From positions 62,001 to 126,000 of the forward strand of contig JAHBSJ010000007.1 in the NCBI GenBank assembly GCA_019639155.1: DNA of 64,000 nucleotides, read 5' to 3'. The notes beneath the pieces were generated by a model that was not told where the DNA came from, did not search any database, and saw nothing but the letters and a program-made list of their open reading frames with translations. Position numbers and translations under genes: made by a program. This stretch comes from Acidobacteriota bacterium. Its GTDB lineage: Bacteria > Acidobacteriota > Blastocatellia > Pyrinomonadales > Pyrinomonadaceae. Each line of letters opens with the position of its first letter. Positions within the stretch are counted from its first letter, which is position 1. Shown here piece by piece: positions 51,429 to 58,460 of the stretch.

Positions 51429-52955
51429 TTATTTTCCGATCAGGTCTGCTGCGGTCAGGTTCGTTTGTCGTTGGGCTTCAGGCGAAATGAGTGCGACGGT
51501 TATATGCGGTTTGCCCTTGATATATGTTCGGACGTAGCGGTTGATGTCGGCACGCGTGGTCGCCCGCAGCATCTGATGATAGCCGCGGAAATATTCGATG
51601 CCGGTGGAGCTCCACCAAAAGCTGAGCGTGTGTGCGTATTCGCTGAGCTTTTCGCGCTCGAAAAGGTCGCGTGATTCCAGTATGGTCTTGGCGTTAGAAA
51701 GCTCGGCGTCGGTGTAGTAGTTCGGCCTGTCAAACGCCGCAACCTCGGCATAAGCAGCTTTCAGAGCGGCCTTTGCCTTGTCCGGCGTCGTTACCAGCGT
51801 CAGGACGATCGGGCCGACATTTCGCTGTGTGTAATAGCCGATCCCAGCACCAACGGCCAGGCCTGAATCGACCATCCGCCGCTGAAATCCGGAATCCGGC
51901 TGCGTCAAAATATACGAGAATACGTCCGCGGCGTATGTCGCCTCGTCGTCCTTGCCGATCGACGGGCCGTGCCATCCGATCTGCATCAGGACGTTCTGGA
52001 CGGGCTGTTCGACGATGTAGCCCGCACTCTTTGGGATCGGCGGATGCTCGACCATCGGAAATTCGTCGAATGGATCGCGTTCCCGCCGTTTCCAATCGCC
52101 GAACATCTGATCGACCAGGCGAAAGACCTCGTCGGGCTCCGCATCGCCGGTGACAACGACAGCCGAATTGTTCGGCACGTAATAGCGTTCCTGGATCAGC
52201 CGCATCTTTTCGACCGTCGCGGCGGAGACCGTCTCGCGAGAACCGCCGGGATTCTTGCGTGTAGGGTATTTGTAGAACAATCGATCCATCAGCTCGCGGT
52301 CCAAATAAAAGAACGGATTCGATTCATTGCGGTCTATCTCTCCGATGACGACCTCTTTCTCGCGGGCAAGTTCCTCTTCGTCAAACACGGGGAACCGTGC
52401 GCTGTCGCGCATGAATCGAAGAGCGGTCTCAAGATGTTTGCTCGAGGTCGAAAAATAGTAATAGACGACCTCTTCACGCGTCGTACCGTTGTACGAGATG
52501 CCTAGCTGGCCGATGGTGTCCAGATAGCTGACGTCGCCGATAGCGTTTCGCATTTCAAAGATCGGATTGCATATCCGACGTCCGTAATCCGACAGCGGGC
52601 CTTCGCGTGCTGACATCTGACAGCGGACGAGCAGGCCGGCGGCGTTCGGCTTGAAGATCATGTGCTCGTAAAGGTGCGAAAGCCCGTTCAGCTCCGGCGG
52701 CTCCGTGAAAGAGCCGTTGCGGACGGCGAGTTCGACCGTTACCAGCGGTACGCCTTTGTCCGGATAAACGATGACCTCGAGGCCGTTCGCCAGCTTTTTG
52801 TTGACAAAAGGGACCTTGAAAGCCTGCTGCGGTGCCGTCGCCGCTGCCGTTTGCGTTACGGGACGCGCCGGCCGCGTCGTTCGCTGTGCCTGCACGTCGA
52901 GCGTGCCGACGGCGAGCACCGCCGTCATTATTAGATAGATGATGGATCTTTTCAC
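51429..52955 (-). CDS. M16-family zinc protease, catalytic subunit, with an inserted segment
   Basis: A 508-residue secreted metallopeptidase (signal peptide to about residue 24). The inverted zinc motif HLYEH is at H94-H98 with E97 as base; the distal Glu is in REKEVVIGEIDRNESNP. LGISYNGTTREEVVYYYFST and SAATVEKMRLIQERYYVPNN SAVV are typical. Residues ~106-137 (AGLLVRCQMSAREGPLSDYG RRICNPIFEMRN) are not expected in the family and are encoded by a palindromic insert; without them FKPNA joins AIGDVSYLDTIGQLG smoothly. The insertion follows the active-site helix closely, so an effect on activity is possible. Confidence 0.88.
   Translation of the reverse strand: MKRSIIYLIMTAVLAVGTLDVQAQRTTRPARPVTQTAAATAPQQAFKVPFVNKKLANGLEVIVYPDKGVPLVTVELAVRNGSFTEPPELNGLSHLYEHMIFKPNAAGLLVRCQMSAREGPLSDYGRRICNPIFEMRNAIGDVSYLDTIGQLGISYNGTTREEVVYYYFSTSSKHLETALRFMRDSARFPVFDEEELAREKEVVIGEIDRNESNPFFYLDRELMDRLFYKYPTRKNPGGSRETVSAATVEKMRLIQERYYVPNNSAVVVTGDAEPDEVFRLVDQMFGDWKRRERDPFDEFPMVEHPPIPKSAGYIVEQPVQNVLMQIGWHGPSIGKDDEATYAADVFSYILTQPDSGFQRRMVDSGLAVGAGIGYYTQRNVGPIVLTLVTTPDKAKAALKAAYAEVAAFDRPNYYTDAELSNAKTILESRDLFEREKLSEYAHTLSFWWSSTGIEYFRGYHQMLRATTRADINRYVRTYIKGKPHITVALISPEAQRQTNLTAADLIGK
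52545..52640. repeat. In-frame palindromic insertion in the M16 protease gene
   Basis: About 96 nt (32 codons) interrupt the conserved sequence. It contains ATCGGATTGCATATCCGACG and TCCGTAATCCGAC, a palindrome with outer TCGGATT/AATCCGA ends. AACGC-like sequence lies at both ends, which could be a short target duplication. The sequence differs from the REP-like elements in the M1 gene. Confidence 0.6.
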
Positions 52956-53041
52956 TTAAATTAACTCCAGTCGCTGTGATCCGGTGGGCATTTGGCGAGC
53001 CGAGCGGATAAAATAATCTAACATACGGAGGCCATAAAACA

Positions 53042-53269
53042 ATGGAACGAGACAATTTGATGCACGGCGCACGCACAGCGTTGAATCGAGATATGGAAAT
53101 TCGCGAATGGGCGGAAAATTATCTGAAGGAAAAAACGCGAGCCGAAATGCCGGAAAAGACCGGCGAGGAGTTCGAGACCTACTGGAAATACCACAAACCG
53201 GAGATCATGCACGCCGGCGCCGCCGAGGCGATGGCGGCATACCGCGAGTCACGCAAAGTGCAAGAGTGA
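53042..53269 (+). CDS. Small charged protein of unknown function
   Basis: A 75-residue, highly charged protein (MERDNLMHGARTALNRDMEI; EWAENYLKEKTRAEMPEKTG; EEFETYWKYHKPEIMHAGAA). ACGGAGG lies about 16 nt upstream of the ATG. No family recognised. Its TGA stop lies in the left arm of a GTGAAAAAG repeat hairpin. It is divergent from the M16 genes and stands alone. Confidence 0.5.
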   Translation: MERDNLMHGARTALNRDMEIREWAENYLKEKTRAEMPEKTGEEFETYWKYHKPEIMHAGAAEAMAAYRESRKVQE

Positions 53270-53328
53270 AAAAGTGAAAAGGTGAAAGAGTGAAATAGCA
53301 TGAAGCTCCGCATTTTCACCCTTTCACC
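53265..53328. repeat. GTGAAAAAG-type inverted repeat without cargo
   Basis: The left arm (53265-53298) is made of GTGAAAAAGTGAAAAGGTGA units; the right arm (about 53311-53328) has CATTTTCACCCTTTCACC. About 15 of 18 positions pair, with a 13-nt loop. It is the same repeat family as cassette 1 (2618-3060), here without a gene between the arms. Confidence 0.7.
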
Positions 53329-53350
53329 AAGATCCAAATTTACCGGACAT

Positions 53351-55021
53351 TTACACGCCGGGCATTGCTTTCTTTAGCGGTCTGATTATCACGAATAGTA
53401 CAACCGCCATGAACAAAGCCATGAGTCCAAGTATCAAGAAGAAGTTGGACTGATACCAGATACTCCAATAAATACCGATCGCGGTCAACTTGTTCCCGAT
53501 CGCGGTAGCCACGAACCAGCCGCCCATCAAAAGGCCCCGCATTCTTATCGGAGCGACCTTCGATACCAACGAAAGCCCCATCGGTGACAGCATAAGCTCA
53601 CCAAGTGAAATGATCGCATACGCCAAAAGCAGCCAAAACGGCGATACGGTGAACAAGAAGGCATGTTTGAGAAAAAGGTCACGATACTTTGAGCCGTCGC
53701 CGGGCGATACCTTGTCGATCGCGGCGATCAGACGGTCGCTCCCCTCCATTTTTTGACCGGTTGCCTTATCCGTATCCGGCGAGAATTTCACGTCATCGAT
53801 GAGGTTCTTTCCATCATCAGCTTTAGCGGATATTAGTTTGTCGAGCAAGGCCTGCGGCACACCGTCAGCGGCGAGGTTCGTCATTACACGCTCGTTTATC
53901 CTAAATGAACCGCCCCGCATTTCCTCTGCCGTATAGACCTTACCTTCGCCGATCACTGCGGCATACCAAAGAACAAAGAACGACAACCCCGTTAACGTCA
54001 TTCCGAAGGCCATCTTAACCGGTGTGGAAGGTTCCTTGCCTTTCTTATCAAGCCAGCCCCAGAACCAAACGAGCGGGAAGGTCAGGACGATGATCCAGAA
54101 AGGATTGATAGCATTGGAGATCGTCCCTGATACATTCCATGCTGTATTGTCATCTGCCCAATAAGTAATCGTAGAACCGTTCTGATGGAATACCATCCAA
54201 AAGACAATGACAATAAGAAAGATGACAATAAGGGCCGTAACGCGCTTCCAATCAGGAACCGCATCCATTAAAGAGGCCTTCTGCGAGGCAGTGGTCTCGT
54301 TGTTGCCACCCTCATCCTGGCTGCTGACGCCGTGAGGCGGAGCGTCAACAGAAACCGCTGCGGTATCAGCTGCCTCGGAAGCGCCGGCAATACGTTGCTT
54401 GAGAGCATCCGGATCCTCGACCAAATTCTTCCATCGCCAAAGGATCGCGACTGAGATGACCATTCCAAATGCCGCCACAGCAAATGCAGCATGGAAGCCA
54501 AAATACGCCTTGACGATCTCCATTACGATCGGTGCCAGCAAAGCTCCGACGTTAATGCCCATGTAGAAAATATTGTAGGCACGGTCTTTCAGGTGGCTGC
54601 CTTCGGGATAAAGGTTGCCGACCATGGTCGAGACGTTAGGTTTGAAGAAGCCGTTGCCGATGACCAGGCATGTTAATGCGGCATATACGGCCCAGATCTG
54701 CGGGATTGACAGCAGGCCGTGTCCGGCCATGAAAAAGAAACCGCCTATCATCACGGCCTTGCGATAGCCGGTTATCTTGTCAGCGATCAAACCGCCGATC
54801 AGCGGGCTCGCGTAGACGAACATCAGATAGTTCGCATAAAGTGAAGTTGCCTCGGCGGCTGTCCAGCCAAAGCCTTCGACAGGATCCCGAAGGTAGAGCG
54901 TAAATAACGCCAGCATCGAGTAGAAGCTGAACCTTTCCCACATCTCAGTGCCGAAAAGCACATACAGACCTCTCGGGTGTTCATGAACATCACCGTTGGT
55001 CAATGTTGCCGCATTTGCCAT
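53351..55021 (-). CDS. Proton-coupled oligopeptide transporter (POT/PTR family)
   Basis: A 556-residue major-facilitator-type transporter with about 12-14 transmembrane helices. The POT signature LFGTEMWERFSFYSMLALFT (ExxERFxYY type) is at about residues 22-41; PLIGGLIADKITGYRKAVMI and GNGFFKPNVSTMVGNLYPEG are the other conserved family motifs. It imports di- and tripeptides with protons. A periplasmic or cytoplasmic loop of about 100 residues near 355-445 is longer than in E. coli homologues. It fits with the secreted M1, M14 and M16 peptidases in the window as a peptide-use set. Confidence 0.93.
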   Translation of the reverse strand: MANAATLTNGDVHEHPRGLYVLFGTEMWERFSFYSMLALFTLYLRDPVEGFGWTAAEATSLYANYLMFVYASPLIGGLIADKITGYRKAVMIGGFFFMAGHGLLSIPQIWAVYAALTCLVIGNGFFKPNVSTMVGNLYPEGSHLKDRAYNIFYMGINVGALLAPIVMEIVKAYFGFHAAFAVAAFGMVISVAILWRWKNLVEDPDALKQRIAGASEAADTAAVSVDAPPHGVSSQDEGGNNETTASQKASLMDAVPDWKRVTALIVIFLIVIVFWMVFHQNGSTITYWADDNTAWNVSGTISNAINPFWIIVLTFPLVWFWGWLDKKGKEPSTPVKMAFGMTLTGLSFFVLWYAAVIGEGKVYTAEEMRGGSFRINERVMTNLAADGVPQALLDKLISAKADDGKNLIDDVKFSPDTDKATGQKMEGSDRLIAAIDKVSPGDGSKYRDLFLKHAFLFTVSPFWLLLAYAIISLGELMLSPMGLSLVSKVAPIRMRGLLMGGWFVATAIGNKLTAIGIYWSIWYQSNFFLILGLMALFMAVVLFVIIRPLKKAMPGV

Positions 55022-55107
55022 GGAATTTATTCCTATCCTTTTTTTGTTATTAGAAGAGAGTCAGGCAAAATATAGCAGATAAAAGCATTTATCGACAAAG
55101 AGAGAAT

Positions 55108-55578
55108 ATGCGCAAGATAAGCATTTTATTTGGAGCGGCGGTCATCTTCTTCGCGGTTTCAGCTGATACTGCGGCCCAGCGGGCGAGCGTTTCGGGAAAA
55201 GAAGTGACCGGAACCTATAAAATGAATTTCCGCGGCAAGTTCGCCAAAATGGCCAACGACATGAAGATACAGGCCCTCGGCGGCGGCAAGCTCCGCGTTG
55301 CATTTGACCTCATTTATCCCTATACGCTGAGGAATGGCGAAACGACCGTCAACATGGGCTTTATGGACACAGAGGCGTCGATTGTAGGCGACACTGCGGT
55401 CATCGAAGCGGAAGAATTCGGCACTTGCCGTATTACAATAAAATTCGTACGCCCCGGAACGGTGCGCGTAACTCAGGAAGGCTCGTCGCCCGACTGCGGT
55501 TTCGGGCATAACGTGACCGCGGACGGCACTTACCGCAAGATCAGCTCGAAGCGGCCGAAATTTGAAGAGCCGCTGTAA
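55108..55578 (+). CDS. Small secreted protein of unknown function
   Basis: A 156-residue protein with a signal peptide (MRKISILFGAAVIFFAVSAD TAAQ) and a beta-rich mature part (GKEVTGTYKMNFRGKFAKMA, GGKLRVAFDLIYPYTLRNGE, CRITIKFVRPGTVRVTQEGS) that contains a Cys pair (C about 116 and 137) and looks like a small barrel or lipocalin-like fold. Not assigned to a family. It ends 4 nt before the next gene, so the two are probably co-transcribed. Confidence 0.65.
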   Translation: MRKISILFGAAVIFFAVSADTAAQRASVSGKEVTGTYKMNFRGKFAKMANDMKIQALGGGKLRVAFDLIYPYTLRNGETTVNMGFMDTEASIVGDTAVIEAEEFGTCRITIKFVRPGTVRVTQEGSSPDCGFGHNVTADGTYRKISSKRPKFEEPL

Positions 55579-55582
55579 GAAA

Positions 55583-56818
55583 ATGGACATTATAAAACAG
55601 CTCGGCGAAGAGGTGGAGAGACGTTGGAAGGCCGAGAACTACAACGAGGACAAGCTGCCCGAGATAGCTGCGGACGCTCTGCGAAATGCACGTGCGCATG
55701 AACACATAACAGCGTGGCAAGTAGCTGAATGGTCATTGGGGCAGACGGAGCTTCCGGTCCAGCGCGATCTGGCGGGGCGTTTCGGCGATCCGCCGATCAC
55801 GCTGTATTCCGCACCGCGTTTTCATATCGACGTCTATTTCTGGTTCGAGGGCACGACCGCAATTCACCAGCATTCATTCTGCGGTGCCTTTCAGGTTCTG
55901 CTCGGCTCGAGCATTCACAGTTGGTATGAATTTGAACCCGACCGTCACGTAAATGTGTTTTACGAGACGGGCGAGATGAAGCTGAAGGTGTGCCAACTGC
56001 TCGAGGTCGGCGCAGTACAGGAGATCTGGCACGGCCGCCGCTACATCCATTCGCTGTTCCATCTCGATCAGCCTTCGGCAACACTAATTATCAGGACAGA
56101 CCGGTCGCCGCTCGAGCAGCCGCAGTACTCCTATCACAAGCCAGGACTCGCGATCGATCCGTTTTTCGAGCAACCGACCACAGTGAAGCAGGCTCAGGTG
56201 CTCGCTGCGTTCGTCCGTGCCGGACGAGAGGAAGCTGATACAATGATCAATAAGTATCTGGCTGACGCTGACATCCAGACGACCTTTAATCTGTTAGTGC
56301 ATCTACGCGGCTTTCTAAGGACCGACCGGATCGGGAGCTTTTTTCTGCCGCAGGACAAATCCGCGCGTTTCAATGCGATGCTCGACGCGGTCGAAGAACG
56401 CCACGGCGGCGACGCCGCAATGATACGCCGCGTGTTTGCACATTACGACGTTATTGACGAGATACTCGTCCGCCGCGGCTATGTGACACAGCCGGAATTG
56501 CGCTTCTTTCTGGCGCTGCTGATGAACCTGGACGGCCGCGATTCGATCTTCGCGTTGATCCGGGAACGTTTTCCGGACACCGACCCCATCGAAAAAGCAC
56601 TTGATTGGACGTTCGACCTTGCCCAGACACGCATTTTCGGCGTCGAAGGCGCGAACGCCGTCGGCATCGCTGACTTTGGCGATGCGGAGCTGACAGTGCT
56701 CGAAGAGATGCTGCGGGGACGTCCCGACGACGAGATCATCGCGGAAAACTCGGCAAACGCCGCCGCCATTGAAAAGATACGCGGCTCTGCGATATTTCGC
56801 CCGCTGATGACGCCTTGA
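55583..56818 (+). CDS. Conserved-looking protein with cupin-type HxH motif, function unknown
   Basis: A 411-residue cytoplasmic protein; ATG 55583 lies 4 nt after the upstream stop. Residues ~70-190 contain FHIDVYFWFEGTTAIHQHSF, CGAFQVLLGSSIHSWYEF and IWHGRRYIHSLFHLDQPSAT, which resemble a cupin barrel with His ligands. The C-terminal half (about 200-411) is helical (NKYLADADIQTTFNLLVHLR, VRRGYVTQPELRFFLALLMN) and ends with a small domain. I do not recognise a named family. A tRNA gene follows 46 nt downstream. Confidence 0.6.
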   Translation: MDIIKQLGEEVERRWKAENYNEDKLPEIAADALRNARAHEHITAWQVAEWSLGQTELPVQRDLAGRFGDPPITLYSAPRFHIDVYFWFEGTTAIHQHSFCGAFQVLLGSSIHSWYEFEPDRHVNVFYETGEMKLKVCQLLEVGAVQEIWHGRRYIHSLFHLDQPSATLIIRTDRSPLEQPQYSYHKPGLAIDPFFEQPTTVKQAQVLAAFVRAGREEADTMINKYLADADIQTTFNLLVHLRGFLRTDRIGSFFLPQDKSARFNAMLDAVEERHGGDAAMIRRVFAHYDVIDEILVRRGYVTQPELRFFLALLMNLDGRDSIFALIRERFPDTDPIEKALDWTFDLAQTRIFGVEGANAVGIADFGDAELTVLEEMLRGRPDDEIIAENSANAAAIEKIRGSAIFRPLMTP

Positions 56819-56824
56819 CGGCGT

Positions 56825-56853
56825 TTGCGGTAACGGTTTCGTTGCAATAGAAT
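56825..56853 (+). promoter_or_regulatory. Promoter of the tRNA gene
   Basis: TTGCGG (56825-56830), 17-nt spacer, TAGAAT (56848-56853), 11 nt before the tRNA 5' end. It overlaps the region just after the upstream stop codon. Confidence 0.55.
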
Positions 56854-56864
56854 CTTACAAGTAT

Positions 56865-56937
<73 letters not shown>

Positions 56938-57048
56938 TACCCCAACACACCTGATCGTTGTCGTAAGTTATTCGCTTGTAGATACTTGGCTGTTCAGTGA
57001 AGAACGGCCCTTGCTGCGGCATTCTCTCTCGGTCGCGGCACCGGCGCA

Positions 57049-57819
57049 ATGAAATTAAAGGGCCGCAATCATTACATACGCAAAACACACCGCTATTTGG
57101 GCGTATTCATCGGCGTTCAATTCCTGCTCTGGACGCTCGGCGGACTTTATTTCAGCTGGACGCAGATCGAGGCCATACGCGGTGACCATCTGCATCATCC
57201 GTCCGCGATCGAGCTCGACGGTCAAATGGTCTCCGTCAGCGATGCGTTGGATGGAAAGCTCGCCGAAGGTGAAAAGGCCGACCTCTCAAGACTGCGCATC
57301 GTCAAGGTCCTCGGCAAGACATTTTATTCCGTCGTCTATAAAGATCGCGGCCTTAACGAACGCCGAATGCTCATCGAGGCGTCGAACGGTGTACGTCGCA
57401 CTCCGGTCTCAGGAGATGAGGCCAGACAGATCGCCCTCACGTCCATTCACGAACCGGCTGAGGCTGTATCCATCGAATTTATTACGGAGGACATGATCAC
57501 CGGCCATCACGAATATCGTGAAAAGCCGCTGCCGGTGTGGGCCGTCGGCCTGAACCTTGGAGATGGTGTGACAGTATATGTCGGAGCGGATGACGGACAG
57601 GTTCACGCGGTGCGGACCAACAGTTGGCGTGCATTCGACTTTCTGTGGATGCTGCACACAATGGATTTCGCCGGACGCGACAATATCAATAACTACGTGC
57701 TTCGCGCTTTCTCGATCCTAGGGCTGGTTACCGTGATGTCCGGTTTCCTCTTATTTTTTGTCAGTTCAAGAAATCTCCGCCGGCTCACGCGATACTTTTC
57801 CCGCAAACACCGGGAATAA
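57049..57819 (+). CDS. PepSY-associated membrane protein
   Basis: A 256-residue protein with an N-terminal transmembrane segment (YLGVFIGVQFLLWTLGGLYF, about residues 16-36), a periplasmic part with PepSY-like sequences (SVSDALDGKLAEGEKADLSR; ISGDEARQIAL-type VSGDEARQIALTSIHEPAEA) and a C-terminal membrane hairpin with LWMLHTMDFAGRDNINNY and FSILGLVTVMSGFLLFF. The His in RKTHRYLG and in MLHTMDF match the PepSY_TM pattern often seen in ferric reductase-like proteins next to TonB receptors. It may support metal reduction or uptake with the neighbouring genes. Start before the first TM segment. Confidence 0.78.
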   Translation: MKLKGRNHYIRKTHRYLGVFIGVQFLLWTLGGLYFSWTQIEAIRGDHLHHPSAIELDGQMVSVSDALDGKLAEGEKADLSRLRIVKVLGKTFYSVVYKDRGLNERRMLIEASNGVRRTPVSGDEARQIALTSIHEPAEAVSIEFITEDMITGHHEYREKPLPVWAVGLNLGDGVTVYVGADDGQVHAVRTNSWRAFDFLWMLHTMDFAGRDNINNYVLRAFSILGLVTVMSGFLLFFVSSRNLRRLTRYFSRKHRE

Positions 57820-57822
57820 GAA

Positions 57823-57860
57823 AACCGGACGCAGTGTCAGGCACGGCGTCCGGTTCGTGT
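57823..57860. terminator. Bidirectional terminator between PepSY and CPMK-protein genes
   Basis: AACCGGACGC (57823-57832) pairs with GCGTCCGGTT (57846-57855), with A-rich sequence on the left and TCGTGTTTTG on the right, so it can serve both convergent genes. Confidence 0.75.
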
Positions 57861-57882
57861 TTTGATATGGAAAGTTAATGGA

Positions 57883-58329
57883 TCAGACGGCAGTGTCTGC
57901 TTCTTTCTTTTCTTTGCCGCAATGTCCGCAGCCCGTGCAGTTATCGCAGCAATCGCAGCACTTTTCTCCGCCCGCTGCCATCTTGTCGCCCTTGCCGTTC
58001 TTCATCGGGCAGGACCCTTTGTCGCCTTGCATTGATTCCGTTGCGGCGGCGTCCATTTTCTTTTTCATCGGGCAATTTTCGCCTGACATTTTGTGGCCTT
58101 CACCGTCTGCCTTCTTGTAGTCGGCATGGTTCATTTTGTGGCCTTCGCCGTTCTTCATCGGGCAGGACTCTTTGTCGCCTTTACAGCAATCGTGCGCAGG
58201 CTTGCCCTCGGCACTGACCATCATCGACTTGATCGGACATGATTCGCCGCCGATATTAAATGCATATGCGGCTATGCCGATGCTCAATGCCAAAATCGCT
58301 CCGATCACAAAAAGTGCTTTTAGTTTCAT
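57883..58329 (-). CDS. Cys/Met/His-rich exported protein, putative metal binding
   Basis: A 148-residue protein; ATG 58329 follows AGGAG by about 9 nt. One N-terminal hydrophobic segment (LKALFVIGAILALSIGIAAY) acts as signal or anchor. The rest has four CP(M/I)K units (ESCPIKSMM, ESCPMKNGEGHKMNH, ENCPMKKKMD, GSCPMKNGKGDKM), a DCC motif and a C-terminal cluster CCDCCDNCTGCGHCGK. Cys, Met and His spacing suggests binding of copper or another soft metal outside the cytoplasm. I know no named family. It lies between a PepSY protein and a TonB receptor, which supports a metal role. Confidence 0.75.
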   Translation of the reverse strand: MKLKALFVIGAILALSIGIAAYAFNIGGESCPIKSMMVSAEGKPAHDCCKGDKESCPMKNGEGHKMNHADYKKADGEGHKMSGENCPMKKKMDAAATESMQGDKGSCPMKNGKGDKMAAGGEKCCDCCDNCTGCGHCGKEKKEADTAV

Positions 58330-58460
58330 CTCAAGATACTCCTGGACTGCAAAGATAAAAGACAAATTCTAACATTGATAGGCTACCACAAGACGTCGAA
58401 ACTTCCACGTGATGCAGGTCACAAAGGTCTGTCGAAATCGCCGCCGGAGGTGCAAAAATG

